Source of the DNA: JACVRW01 sp036407035
Lineage (GTDB): Bacteria > Actinomycetota > Thermoleophilia > Solirubrobacterales > Thermoleophilaceae
Length of the DNA stretch: 64,000 nucleotides
Assembly: GCA_036407035.1 (NCBI GenBank)
Contig: DASXAA010000079.1
Coordinates: 34,134-98,133, forward strand
Direction of reading: 5' to 3'
The notes below the pieces were generated by a model. It was not told where the DNA came from, searched no databases, and saw only the letters and a program-made list of their open reading frames with translations. Made by a program: the position numbers and the translations under genes. Positions 24,082-32,217 of the stretch are shown one piece after another. Within the stretch, counting starts at the first letter, position 1. Each line of letters starts with the position of its first letter.

Positions 24082-25059
24082 ATGACAGCCATTCGGGGCC
24101 CCCTTGCACGCCTTGACAGGTCGCGGGAGGAGCTCGCCAAGGCGTGGCTCGTTCGCCTGATCGAACGCGCCTCCCTCGACGAGATCCGCGAGCTGCCGAC
24201 CGAGCGCATCGCGCGCGAGGTGCCGGAGCTCATCAGTGACCTGGTCCACGCCGTGGCGAACGGGGCCGACCCATACGAGCTCACGGACGCCCAGGCGGAG
24301 CGCGCCGCCGCGCTCGCCGTGCTGCGCGGCAAGCGGGACATCTCGCCCGGCGAGGTCGCGCGCGACGTGGCGTCGCTCCAGCGCGTGCTCGTCCGCGCGC
24401 TGCAGCAGGAGCTCGCGGCGAGCGATCCGGAGCGGTTCGCCGAGGCCGTCGAGCGGCTGGCCGACGCCGCCGGCGCGGTGCAGGCCGCCGCGGTCGAGGA
24501 GCTGCTGCGGGTGCGCTCGCGGGAGCTCGAGTCGGAGGCGAACACCGACCCCCTGACCGGCCTCCACAACCTGCGCTTCCTCCAGCGCCAGGTCATGCAC
24601 CTGCTCGACGTGCACCGCCGCTACGGCCACCCGTTCGGGCTGCTGCTGATCGACGTGGACGGTCTCAAGCGGATCAACGACGCTCACGGCCACCAGGTCG
24701 GCGACCGGGTGCTGATGCAGGTCGCGATGGCCGTGCGCCGCTCGATCCGCACGGTGGACACGGCCGCCCGCCTCGGCGGCGACGAGTTCTGCGTGCTCGC
24801 CCCGGAGCAGGACGCGAAGGGCGCGCTCCTCCTGGCCGAGCGCCTGGCGGAGGCGGTGCAGGGCGAGGTGGCGGCGCCGGAGTCGCCGCCGATCGGGCTC
24901 TCGATCGGAGTGGCCGGATGCCCGGAGCACGGCGACCAGGCCGAGGCGCTGATCGACGTGGCCGACCGCGCGATGTACCGCGCGAAGGCGGGCGGCGAGC
25001 ACGTGGCCGTGGGGGATCCGGGCGACGCCGAGGAGATCGCGGAAGAGGCGAAGCGTTAG
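24082..25059 (+). CDS. Diguanylate cyclase (GGDEF domain)
   Basis: A 325-residue c-di-GMP synthase. The first about 150 residues are helical and resemble an RsbR-N-like sensory region (LAKAWLVRLIERASLDEIRE). The GGDEF domain starts at about 160 (ANTDPLTGLHNLRFL), with the active site LGGDEF near 233-238 and an intact inhibitory I-site RTVD five residues before it, so product feedback is expected. No membrane segment is visible; it is cytosolic. ATG 24082 is chosen as upstream frame continues into the moeA promoter. Confidence 0.9.
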   Translation: MTAIRGPLARLDRSREELAKAWLVRLIERASLDEIRELPTERIAREVPELISDLVHAVANGADPYELTDAQAERAAALAVLRGKRDISPGEVARDVASLQRVLVRALQQELAASDPERFAEAVERLADAAGAVQAAAVEELLRVRSRELESEANTDPLTGLHNLRFLQRQVMHLLDVHRRYGHPFGLLLIDVDGLKRINDAHGHQVGDRVLMQVAMAVRRSIRTVDTAARLGGDEFCVLAPEQDAKGALLLAERLAEAVQGEVAAPESPPIGLSIGVAGCPEHGDQAEALIDVADRAMYRAKAGGEHVAVGDPGDAEEIAEEAKR

Positions 25060-25114
25060 CGGCCGCGCTGGCGCACGACCTCGAGTAGGCGTAGCCGTTC
25101 GCAGACCGAGCATG

Positions 25115-25167
25115 GCAACGACGCAGGGAGCGACGCGTGCTCTGCCACGCGAGCGACCGAGGACGCC
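25115..25167 (-). repeat. Dispersed intergenic repeat, copy 1
   Basis: The minus strand of 25115-25167 matches 38039-38090 on the plus strand at about 49 of 53 positions (GGCGTCCTC, GTCGCTCGCGTG, then AGCACGCGTCGCTCC). Inside, CGCGTG and CACGCG can form a small hairpin. It fills most of the 137-base gap between the convergent diguanylate cyclase and response-regulator genes. Confidence 0.8.
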
Positions 25168-25196
25168 GCCAGGCGACGGTATGCGGGCGGGTACGG

Positions 25197-25829
25197 CTAC
25201 TCGATCAGCCCGTGGCGAATCCCTATCGCCACGGCCTGCGTGCGCGTCGACGCCTCGAGCTTCGCCAGGATCCGCTTCGTGTGAGTGCGCACCGTCTCGG
25301 TCGAGAGGCCCAGTTTCTCGGCGACGGCGTCGGTCTGCATCCCGTCGGCGAGCATTTGGAGGATCTCCCGCTGGCGCGCGCTCAGCGTGCGGTCGCCCTC
25401 GTCGAGCACGATCGTCGAGGAGAGCCCGGGGTCGACGTAGAACTCGCCCGAGCGCGCCGCCTCGATCGCGCGGATCAGGTCCTCCGAGGGCGAGTCCTTC
25501 CGGACGTAGCCCTTGACGCCGGCCTTGAGCGCCTCGCTCAGCAGGCGCGCGCCGCCGTCGGACGTGAAGACCACGATCGGCGCCTTCAGCTCATTGCGCA
25601 GCCGGTCGACGACGTCGCCGACGTCGACGCCCGCCCGCCAGGGATCGACGATCACGACGTCCGGCGGATCGCCGTTGTCCATCGCGCTCGCGGCCTCGTC
25701 GATGCTCGACGCGTCGGTCACGGCAGGTTCGCTGAACGCACCTTCGAGAACGGCTCTGACGCCCGCCCGGACGACCGGGTGGTCGTCCACGATCAGGCAG
25801 CGAGGGGAGTCCTTCGCGCCGATTGACAT
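25197..25829 (-). CDS. LuxR-type response regulator
   Basis: A 210-residue NarL/FixJ-type regulator. The receiver domain has acidic residues in VDDHPVV (15-16), phospho-acceptor D62 and a lysine in KGYVRKDSPSED near 115. The LuxR helix-turn-helix (LSARQREILQMLADG, then LSTETVRTHTKRIL) occupies about 148-203. The usual residue after the acceptor (M/P) is P63, which is normal. No sensor kinase lies nearby. It converges on the diguanylate cyclase gene. Confidence 0.9.
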   Translation of the reverse strand: MSIGAKDSPRCLIVDDHPVVRAGVRAVLEGAFSEPAVTDASSIDEAASAMDNGDPPDVVIVDPWRAGVDVGDVVDRLRNELKAPIVVFTSDGGARLLSEALKAGVKGYVRKDSPSEDLIRAIEAARSGEFYVDPGLSSTIVLDEGDRTLSARQREILQMLADGMQTDAVAEKLGLSTETVRTHTKRILAKLEASTRTQAVAIGIRHGLIE

Positions 25830-25919
25830 CGGCCGAGAACAATACTCCGAATACGGGACCGATCACCAGGCAGGAGGAATCGCGCTGGACCAAGGCGGTG
25901 ACGCGGGCCGGCCCGGCCC

Positions 25920-26303
25920 CTACGGCCGCGGGATGCGGCGAAGGACCTCCTGCGCGACCCCCGCCGCGACCCGAACGCCGGTCCCGGCGACCTTTGTGGC
26001 GGTCCGGATGACGTCGCCGACGGGGTCGGAGCCGCCCGCGGAAGGAGCGGCCTCCTTGCGCCGCGGCTCGCTCCGCGGCGCCTGGCGCGCGGACGGGCGG
26101 TCGCTCCGCTCTGCCGCCCTGGCCGCCTTCTCGGCGGACGCCGCCGGGCGCTTGGCGCCGGCCGGCGCCTTCGACGCGTCGCCGCCGGCCGCGGGCTTCG
26201 GCTTCGCAGGCGCCTTCGCCGCGTCGCCGCCGGCCCGCTTCTCGCTCCGCCGCCCGGGCCTCGAGCGGGGCAGATTTCCCAGTACTCCGCCGTCGTCTTC
26301 CAT
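25920..26303 (-). CDS. Low-complexity basic Ala/Lys/Pro-rich protein
   Basis: A 127-residue protein of unknown function. Residues about 10-90 are low-complexity, rich in Ala, Lys, Pro, Arg and Gly (AAKAPAKPKPAAGGDASKAP and similar), like histone H1-type tails. The last 35 residues (VGDVIRTATKVAGTGVRVAAGV) look like an amphipathic helix. A nucleic-acid-binding or phasin-like role is possible but unproven. It is divergent from the sigma factor gene. Confidence 0.55.
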   Translation of the reverse strand: MEDDGGVLGNLPRSRPGRRSEKRAGGDAAKAPAKPKPAAGGDASKAPAGAKRPAASAEKAARAAERSDRPSARQAPRSEPRRKEAAPSAGGSDPVGDVIRTATKVAGTGVRVAAGVAQEVLRRIPRP

Positions 26304-26480
26304 CGCCTGTGGCAGTCTATTCGCGACGCCCCGCCGCGGTCGCCGCCAGGAGGTTTCCCCCTGACCCGTTCAGGGGACAATCCGACTCGATCGGGACAAC
26401 CTGTTAGCCCGGCCCCGGATTGAGGTACAAATAGAAACTGGTTGACTGGCTAGTCAGCGGAAAAGTCCGCTCTCAGACGG

Positions 26481-26508
26481 TTGACTTCACTTCGTGTAGC
26501 GTTACAGT
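26481..26508 (+). promoter_or_regulatory. Promoter of the principal sigma factor gene
   Basis: TTGACT (26481-26486) and TACAGT (26503-26508) lie 16 bases apart, a good match to a vegetative -35/-10 pair. The start of transcription would be near 26514, giving a leader of about 60 bases. A second TTGACT at 26442-26447 has no clear -10. The remaining upstream DNA (26304-26440) shows no gene. Confidence 0.65.
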
Positions 26509-26551
26509 CTCGAACGTTTGTTTGAATGGGCCCCGCGCCTGTGCGCTCGGC

Positions 26552-26568
26552 CCTGTCTTGCCGACAGG
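26552..26568 (+). promoter_or_regulatory. Leader hairpin next to the rpoD ribosome-binding site
   Basis: CCTGTC (26552-26557) pairs exactly with GACAGG (26563-26568) around TTGCC. The 3' arm runs into the Shine-Dalgarno AGGAAAGGG, so folding could partly hide it. The ATG is at 26575. Confidence 0.45.
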
Positions 26569-26574
26569 AAAGGG

Positions 26575-27675
26575 ATGTCAGTAGCCGAACTGCAAGAGCT
26601 TGACGAGGTCAAGCTCCTCGTCGCCAAGGGCCAGCAGACTGGTGTCTTGACCTTCGCGGAGGTCGCCACCGCCCTGGCAGAGGTCGAGCTCGACGAGGGC
26701 GATATCGAGGAGCTTCACGGGTACTTCGAGAAGTCGGAGATCGAGCTTGTCGAAGATGACCCGACGGTCGCCGCTCCCGAGGTGGAGCGCGCCGTGGACG
26801 CACGTGGCCGGCGCCGCAAGGCGAAGGCGACGATCGATCTAAAGCCGGACATGACGACCGATTCCCTTCAGCTGTTCCTGAAGGACATCGGCAAGGTCCG
26901 CCTGCTCACGGCGCAGGAGGAGGTCGACCTCGCGAAGCGCATCGAGCGCGGCGACCTCGACGCCAAGCAGAAGATGGTCGAGTCGAACCTGCGTCTGGTC
27001 GTCTCGATCGCCAAGAACTACCGCAACCAGGGGCTGCCGTTCCTGGACCTGATCCAGGAGGGCACGCTCGGCCTGGTCCGCGCGGCCGAGAAGTTCGACT
27101 ACCGCAAGGGCTTCAAGTTCTCGACCTACGCCACCTGGTGGATCCGCCAGGCGATCGCTCGCGCGCTCGCCGACAAGGCGCGCACGATCCGCATCCCGGT
27201 GCACGTGGTCGAGAAGCTGAACAAGATCGGCCGGGCCGAGCGCAAGCTCGTCACCGAGCTCGGTCGTGAGCCCACGCCCGAGGAGATCGCGGACCACACC
27301 GGGATCGAGCCGGAGGAGGTCGAGTCGATCAAGCGCTCGGCGCAGGCGCCGGTCTCACTGGAGAAGCCGTTCGGCGACGAGGAGGAGTCCGAGTTCGGGC
27401 AGTTCATCGCCGACGAGCGGGCGGAGTCGCCCTACGAGCGCGCGGCGGAGATCCTCACCAAGGAGGCCCTCCGCGAGGCGCTCGAGAACCTCTCCTACCG
27501 CGAGCGCCGCGTGCTGGAGCTGCGCTACGGCCTCGGAGGCGAGCACCCGCGCACGCTCGACGAGGTCGGCCGCACGTTCAACGTCACGCGGGAGCGGATC
27601 CGGCAGATCGAGAACCAGTCGCTGAAGAAGCTGCAGTCGCTGGCCGAGGCACAGAAGCTCAGAGACGTCGCGTGA
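26575..27675 (+). CDS. rpoD: Principal sigma-70 factor (RpoD/SigA)
   Basis: A 366-residue group-1 sigma factor that directs RNA polymerase to vegetative promoters. Region 1.1 (about 1-60) is present and acidic. Region 1.2 follows from about 87 (DSLQLFLKDIGKVRLL), region 2 contains KFSTYATWWIRQAI, region 3 VVEKLNKIGRAERKL, and region 4 ends GRTFNVTRERIRQIE. ATG 26575 follows AGGAAAGGG. The full set of regions and the visible promoter support the housekeeping factor rather than an alternative one. A small secreted-protein gene overlaps its stop. Confidence 0.94.
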   Translation: MSVAELQELDEVKLLVAKGQQTGVLTFAEVATALAEVELDEGDIEELHGYFEKSEIELVEDDPTVAAPEVERAVDARGRRRKAKATIDLKPDMTTDSLQLFLKDIGKVRLLTAQEEVDLAKRIERGDLDAKQKMVESNLRLVVSIAKNYRNQGLPFLDLIQEGTLGLVRAAEKFDYRKGFKFSTYATWWIRQAIARALADKARTIRIPVHVVEKLNKIGRAERKLVTELGREPTPEEIADHTGIEPEEVESIKRSAQAPVSLEKPFGDEEESEFGQFIADERAESPYERAAEILTKEALREALENLSYRERRVLELRYGLGGEHPRTLDEVGRTFNVTRERIRQIENQSLKKLQSLAEAQKLRDVA

Positions 27676-28091
27676 GGCGGCTGCTCCTGGGCATCGGCGC
27701 CGCCCTCGCGGTGTTGGTCGCGAGCGCGGCGCCGGCGGCGGCCGACCCGCCGCCCGGCAATTGGACGCTTGTCCACGACGACGGCTGGGACCATTACGCC
27801 TGCAAGCAGAGGCTGAGAGGCGGGGACCTCGGGCTGAAGACCGCCACCCGGTACAACCGCCGGGACCCGCACGACATCGGCGTGTACGCCGCGCTCGCGC
27901 GAGGCAGCAACCGGCACCTCGTCGTGGAGCGCACGTCGAACCGCCGCGAGAAGGGCTACATACGGATGTTCCTGCGCGGTGCGCGCAATACGGACCGCCT
28001 TTGGCTGCAGGCCGCCGCCTACGGCCCGGCGGCCCCTTGGACCGACGGCTTCCCGGTTCGCCGGATCAAGCGCTGCGCCTCGGTCGCCTGA
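27672..28091 (+). CDS. Small secreted hypothetical protein
   Basis: A 139-residue exported protein. GTG 27672 overlaps the rpoD stop as GTGA. A signal peptide is clear (about 1-24, LLLGIGAALAVLVASAAPAAA). The mature part holds two cysteines (YACKQ, KRCASV) that could pair, and is basic. I do not recognise the family. The coupling to rpoD may be positional only. Confidence 0.65.
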   Translation: MRRLLLGIGAALAVLVASAAPAAADPPPGNWTLVHDDGWDHYACKQRLRGGDLGLKTATRYNRRDPHDIGVYAALARGSNRHLVVERTSNRREKGYIRMFLRGARNTDRLWLQAAAYGPAAPWTDGFPVRRIKRCASVA

Positions 28092-28164
28092 GGCGCCCCC
28101 GCATCCCGGTCCAATAACGCCGCGCGGGCTTCAGCGCGGGCCGCTCCGTGCCGATCCAAACCCC

Positions 28165-29295
28165 ATGATCGACATCGACGGCGCCCTCATGCGCGTGATC
28201 GAGACGGAGGGCTCCGACCTCCATCTCAAGGTTCCCTCGCGCCCCATCATCAGACGCTACGGAAAGCTCGAGCCGATTCCGGACTCGGAGCAGCTGAAGC
28301 CCGAGCACACCGAGCAGGTCCTCTTCCACATGCTCACCGACGAGCGCAAGCTCGACGCCTTCCGCGAGGACCGCGAGGTCGACTTCTCGTACTCGATCCC
28401 GGGCGTCGCCCGCTTCCGCGTGAACGCGTTCGTACAGCGCGGGTCGGTGTCGCTCGTCTGCCGCGCGATCCCCTTCCAGATCAAGACCGCCGCCGAGTTG
28501 CTGCTGCCGCCGGTGATCGACGAGATCGCCGACGAGGAGCGCGGGCTGATCCTGCTCACCGGCACCACCGGGTCGGGCAAGTCCACGACCCTCGCGGCGA
28601 TGATCGATCACATCAACACGCTCTACCCGAAGCACATCGTCACGATCGAGGACCCGGTCGAGTTCCTGCACCGCGACAAGCTGTCGATCATCAACCAGCG
28701 CGAGGTGGGCGAGGACACGGAGTCGTTCGCCCGGGCCCTGCGCCGCGTGCTGCGCCAGGACCCCGACGTGATCCTGATCGGCGAGATGCGTGACGAGGAG
28801 ACCGTGCGCACCGCGCTGTCCGCGGCCGAGACGGGACACCTCGTGCTCTCCACGATCCACACGGTCGACGCCGCGGAGTCGGTCAACCGCATCATCGACT
28901 TCTTCCCGGAGGCCGAGCAGCGGCAGGCGCGCGCGATGCTGGCCGGCACGCTCAAGGCCGTCGTGTCGCAGCGGCTCGTGCCCACGCCCGACCGCAAGGG
29001 GCGCATCGCCACCTGCGAGATCCTGCGGATGACGGGCCGCGTGCGGGACATGATCCTCAACCCGGACGAGACCGGGAGGCTGCACGAGGTCGTGTCCGAG
29101 GGCACGTACTACGGCATGCAGACGTTCGACCAGGCGCTGCTCCAGCACGTGCAGGAGGGCCGCGTCTCGATGGAGGACGCCCTGCGCGCTGCCACGCACC
29201 CGCACGACTTCAAGCTGATGGTGTCGTCCGACGGCCAGCGCTCGACCTCCGTCGAGCAGGTGTTCGCCGGCAGCGAGGCTAACGGCGCCGGCTGA
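28165..29295 (+). CDS. pilT: Type IV pilus retraction ATPase PilT
   Basis: A 376-residue PilT-type hexameric ATPase. The N-terminal PAS-like domain begins IDGALMRVIETEGSDLHLKV. Walker A GTTGSGKST is at residues 133-141, the Asp box at VTIEDPVEFLH, Walker B at DPDVILIGEMRD, and the His box at STIHTVDAAESV. PilT powers pilus retraction and twitching. No other pilus gene lies in the window, so it stands alone here. ATG 28165 is the start that fits the family. Confidence 0.92.
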   Translation: MIDIDGALMRVIETEGSDLHLKVPSRPIIRRYGKLEPIPDSEQLKPEHTEQVLFHMLTDERKLDAFREDREVDFSYSIPGVARFRVNAFVQRGSVSLVCRAIPFQIKTAAELLLPPVIDEIADEERGLILLTGTTGSGKSTTLAAMIDHINTLYPKHIVTIEDPVEFLHRDKLSIINQREVGEDTESFARALRRVLRQDPDVILIGEMRDEETVRTALSAAETGHLVLSTIHTVDAAESVNRIIDFFPEAEQRQARAMLAGTLKAVVSQRLVPTPDRKGRIATCEILRMTGRVRDMILNPDETGRLHEVVSEGTYYGMQTFDQALLQHVQEGRVSMEDALRAATHPHDFKLMVSSDGQRSTSVEQVFAGSEANGAG

Positions 29296-30964
29296 CGATC
29301 AGCGGGATCCGCGCCCGCCCCTCGAACAACACCTCGTCCGAGCGGAAGACGAGCGCGCCACCACCGCGCCTGTGAAAGCGCGCCTCGATGCCCTGCGGCT
29401 GGTGGAACGAGCGCAGGCGCGCGGCCAGCTCGCGCAGCGTGCGCGGCTCGCGCGGCGTGTCGCCCAGGTCGAAGATGATGCCGAGCTCGTCGGTCAGCTC
29501 CTCGGCGAACGCGCCGGACGCGCCGTCGCCGCTGCCGGCGATCACGAGGCGGTGCCGCCCCGGCCGCAGCGAGCGCGGCACCCTCACGTGCACGAGCAGC
29601 GTGCGCGCCTCCCCGCGGCGGCGGTGGAGCGAGAGGCGGACCGGTATCCGCTCCCCCCTCGTGACGCGCCGCGGCGCCGAGGCGCGGAGGATCACGTCGT
29701 CCTTGAGCCCGGGGGTCACGCGCATCCGGACCTCGGCGCCGCTGAGCGGCACCGGCGGCAGGTCGTAGGCGTCGACGAGCCCGGCGGCCTCCGACAGCTC
29801 GAAGAGGGCCTGGTCGGGGAAGAAGTAGTGGTTGCAGAAGCCGAGCGGCCTGTCCCGGCCGCGCAGCGCGAACCGCACGCACATCGCCATCGTCATGGGC
29901 GCGAGGCTGCGCTGAAGGCGCTCGATCGCCGTGCCCGCGGCGAGCGGGGCCACGGTCGACAGCCCGAGACCGAGGCCGTAGGCGCGCTCGTCGGCCAGGC
30001 GGGCGTCGAGCACCTGGATCCTGCCGCCCGTTCCCCGCGCGACGACCCTCAGTGGCACCGACGGCGGGCCCGCCCCGACCGTCCCGGAGATCGCGGCGTC
30101 CGCGTCGGTCGTGACCGTGCCCTGCGTGTGCCCGCCCGACGAGGTGAGCTTGTAGCTCACCGCGCCCAGGTCCGGCACGCCGAGCGGGTTCGCGATCACG
30201 GTGAACACGTAGGCGTCCTGGAGGAACAGCGCGCGCCGGCCGAGCAGGTCCAGCGGGTGGCCGAACGCGTAGACAGCGTCGCCGTCGCGGTAGGAGACGG
30301 TGCCGATCGCGCCGAGGGCGACGTCGCCCTCCGAGATGCTGGCCGCGACCGCGGCGCCGGGTCGCAGGTCCTGCGGCGGGAAGCCGCCGGCCGGCCCGCT
30401 CGGCGCGGCGAGCAGGGGCCGCCCGGCCCTGTGCGCGGCGGTCGACAGCAGCCGCATCATCCGCGACCCGACGCCCGAGACCGTGAGCGGGCCCGCGAGC
30501 GGCCGCGCGCTGCTCGCGATCCGGCCCGCGGGCCGGGCGCCGGCGGGCGCCGGCGCCGGCCGGTCGGAGAGGATCTCCTCGATCGGCGTCACAAGCGCGA
30601 CGTGGTTGCCGTACTCGCCCAGGCCCTCCGAGATGGCGCCGGCGTTGCGGCGGGTCCCGGCCGCGTCGGGGCAGTAGACCGGCGAGCCGGAGAACCCGGG
30701 GCCGACGCCGGTGGCGTCCACGGCCGGCCCGGACACGCGGACCAGGATGCGCGGCCCGGTGAGCGGCGGCTCGGCGGAGAGCACGTCGATCACCTCGACG
30801 TCGAAGCTCGAGATCTGCGTGCCGCGGACGACCGACAGGGCCGTGCAGCGCATGCCGGCGTGCACGTCCGCGAGCGGCATGATCGGATCGGCCGCGACGG
30901 CAGGCTGCGACGCGGCAAGCGGCGGCACGGCGGCCAGGGCGAGTACGAGCAACCGTCGCAGCAA
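29279..30964 (-). CDS. Secreted SpoIVB-peptidase-S55-like protein
   Basis: About 561 residues. TTG 30964 begins a signal peptide (MLRRLLVLALAAVPPLAA); no ribosome site helps, and other rare starts are possible. Residues about 28-130 hold the S55 motifs GMRCTALSVVRGTQISSFDVEVI and GVGPGFSGSPVYCP, where the serine of FSGSP is the expected nucleophile; AFGHPLDLLG near 230 supplies the histidine. The C-terminal half looks beta-rich. The family occurs widely in non-spore formers, so SpoIVB's sporulation role should not be carried over. Convergent with pilT (17-base overlap). Confidence 0.72.
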   Translation of the reverse strand: MLRRLLVLALAAVPPLAASQPAVAADPIMPLADVHAGMRCTALSVVRGTQISSFDVEVIDVLSAEPPLTGPRILVRVSGPAVDATGVGPGFSGSPVYCPDAAGTRRNAGAISEGLGEYGNHVALVTPIEEILSDRPAPAPAGARPAGRIASSARPLAGPLTVSGVGSRMMRLLSTAAHRAGRPLLAAPSGPAGGFPPQDLRPGAAVAASISEGDVALGAIGTVSYRDGDAVYAFGHPLDLLGRRALFLQDAYVFTVIANPLGVPDLGAVSYKLTSSGGHTQGTVTTDADAAISGTVGAGPPSVPLRVVARGTGGRIQVLDARLADERAYGLGLGLSTVAPLAAGTAIERLQRSLAPMTMAMCVRFALRGRDRPLGFCNHYFFPDQALFELSEAAGLVDAYDLPPVPLSGAEVRMRVTPGLKDDVILRASAPRRVTRGERIPVRLSLHRRRGEARTLLVHVRVPRSLRPGRHRLVIAGSGDGASGAFAEELTDELGIIFDLGDTPREPRTLRELAARLRSFHQPQGIEARFHRRGGGALVFRSDEVLFEGRARIPLIVSRRR

Positions 30965-30984
30965 GGGCAGGAGCAGCCTATAGG

Positions 30985-31734
30985 GTGGCCAAGGAGAGCC
31001 AGACGACCGACAAGAAGGAGGCGGGCTTGCAGAGCACGCTCGGCGAGTTCCAGGAGACGCAGTCGGAGCAGGCGTTCGCGCTGCAGAACTCAAAGCTGCT
31101 GAAGGTCAGCCTGGACCAGATCACGATCCAGGCGAAGGCCGGCTCGATGGTCGCCTACCAGGGCGACGTGAGCTTCGAGCACGCGGGATCCGGCGGGATG
31201 AGCCGGATGCTCAAGAAGGCCATGACCGGCGAGGGCACGAAGCTGATGAGGATGTCCGGCACGGGCGAGGTCTTCCTGGCCGACCAGGCGCAGGACATCC
31301 ACCTGCTCTATCTGGAGAACGACGCCATCACGGTCAACGGCTCGAACCTGCTCGCGTTCGACGCCGGGATCGACTGGGACATCAAGCGCGTCGAGGGCGT
31401 CAGCGGGATGATGGGCGGCGGCCTCTACAACACGGCGCTCCAGGGCAGCGGCTGGGTGTCGATCATCTCCGACGGTCCGCCTGTGCTGCTGAACGCCGGC
31501 GACGCTCCGACCTACTGCGACCCCTCGGCAGCGATCACCTGGGCGTCGAGCCTGAAGACCGGCGTCAAGACCGACATCAAGCTGAAGAACTTCATCGGCA
31601 AGAGCTCCGGCGAGTCCGTGCAGATGTCGTTCTCGGGCCAGGGCTGGGTGCTCGTGCAGCCGAGCGAGGGCCGCGTGCAGTTCGCGGGCTCGTCCGGGGG
31701 CGGCGGCGGGATCGGGAACCTGCTGAGCGGCTGA
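30985..31734 (+). CDS. AIM24 family protein
   Basis: A 249-residue protein of the AIM24/TIGR00266-like family. The beta-rich core with IQAKAGSMVAYQGDVSFEH, GEGTKLMRMSGTGEVFLAD and NGSNLLAFDAGIDWDI is typical; the end is a glycine-rich tail (SSGGGGGIGN). Its role in bacteria is not known. GTG 30985 is used; it is divergent from the S55-like gene with only 20 bases between the assumed starts. Confidence 0.85.
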   Translation: MAKESQTTDKKEAGLQSTLGEFQETQSEQAFALQNSKLLKVSLDQITIQAKAGSMVAYQGDVSFEHAGSGGMSRMLKKAMTGEGTKLMRMSGTGEVFLADQAQDIHLLYLENDAITVNGSNLLAFDAGIDWDIKRVEGVSGMMGGGLYNTALQGSGWVSIISDGPPVLLNAGDAPTYCDPSAAITWASSLKTGVKTDIKLKNFIGKSSGESVQMSFSGQGWVLVQPSEGRVQFAGSSGGGGGIGNLLSG

Positions 31735-31753
31735 GCCGGGACACCTTCCTTTA

Positions 31754-31768
31754 CTTCAGTTCCTGAAG
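31754..31768. promoter_or_regulatory. Operator candidate of the HxlR regulator
   Basis: CTTCAG (31754-31759) and CTGAAG (31763-31768) form an inverted repeat around TTC, about 28 bases before the HxlR gene start. A -10-like TAGACT lies at 31777-31782. The position suits autoregulation. Confidence 0.5.
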
Positions 31769-31796
31769 CATTGCGCTAGACTGGCCCAGCGGAGCC

Positions 31797-32174
31797 ATGA
31801 GCGAGCATTCTGCTGCCGATCCCACCTGCCCCGTCTGCGCCACCGCGGACATCATCTGCGGCAAGTGGACGATCCTGGTGATCCGCGACCTCGCGGAGGG
31901 ACGCAGCAGCCGCTTCTGCGAGCTCGAGCGGTCGCTGGCGGGCATCAGCCCGCGCACGCTGTCGCTGCGGCTGCGGGCGCTCGAGGAGCAGGGAATTGTC
32001 GTGCGGCGCACCTACCCCGAGGTGCCCCCGCGCGTGGAGTACTCGCTCACGCCGAAGGGCGAAGCGCTCGTGCCGCTGATCGAGGACATGCGCCGCTACG
32101 GCAAGGAGTGGCTCGGCGTGGACGACTGCGCCGTCCCGGCCGCACCTGCCGACTCCGCGACCGCCGCCGCCTGA
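31797..32174 (+). CDS. HxlR family transcriptional regulator
   Basis: A 125-residue winged-helix regulator. C(P)VCATADIICGKWTILVIRDL, then ISPRTLSLRLRALEEQGIV and PRVEYSLTPKGEALVPL, are the HxlR signature. Cysteines at residues 11, 14 and 21 could make it respond to reactive carbonyl or oxidising agents, as in HxlR/YodB/HypR relatives. ATG 31797 has GGAG just upstream. Its target may be itself or the next gene on the same strand. Confidence 0.88.
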   Translation: MSEHSAADPTCPVCATADIICGKWTILVIRDLAEGRSSRFCELERSLAGISPRTLSLRLRALEEQGIVVRRTYPEVPPRVEYSLTPKGEALVPLIEDMRRYGKEWLGVDDCAVPAAPADSATAAA

Positions 32175-32217
32175 GCCTGCGGGCAGGGATCGCATCCCGA
32201 GGGGCGAATCCGCCCGC

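Noticed and set aside
26438..26447. CTGGTTGACT upstream of rpoD identical to part of the GAGTGTGG palindrome centre
   Set aside because: Only ten bases match and no arms are present. It is more likely a -35-like TTGACT than a repeat copy.
29279..30964. Sporulation role for the SpoIVB-like protein
   Set aside because: Other sporulation genes are absent and this domain order (serine motif before histidine motif, with long extra C-terminal region) is that of the broad non-sporulation family.
29372..31102. A 576-codon plus-strand frame over the S55-like gene
   Set aside because: The minus-strand protein has a signal peptide and S55 motifs; the plus-strand product lacks any.
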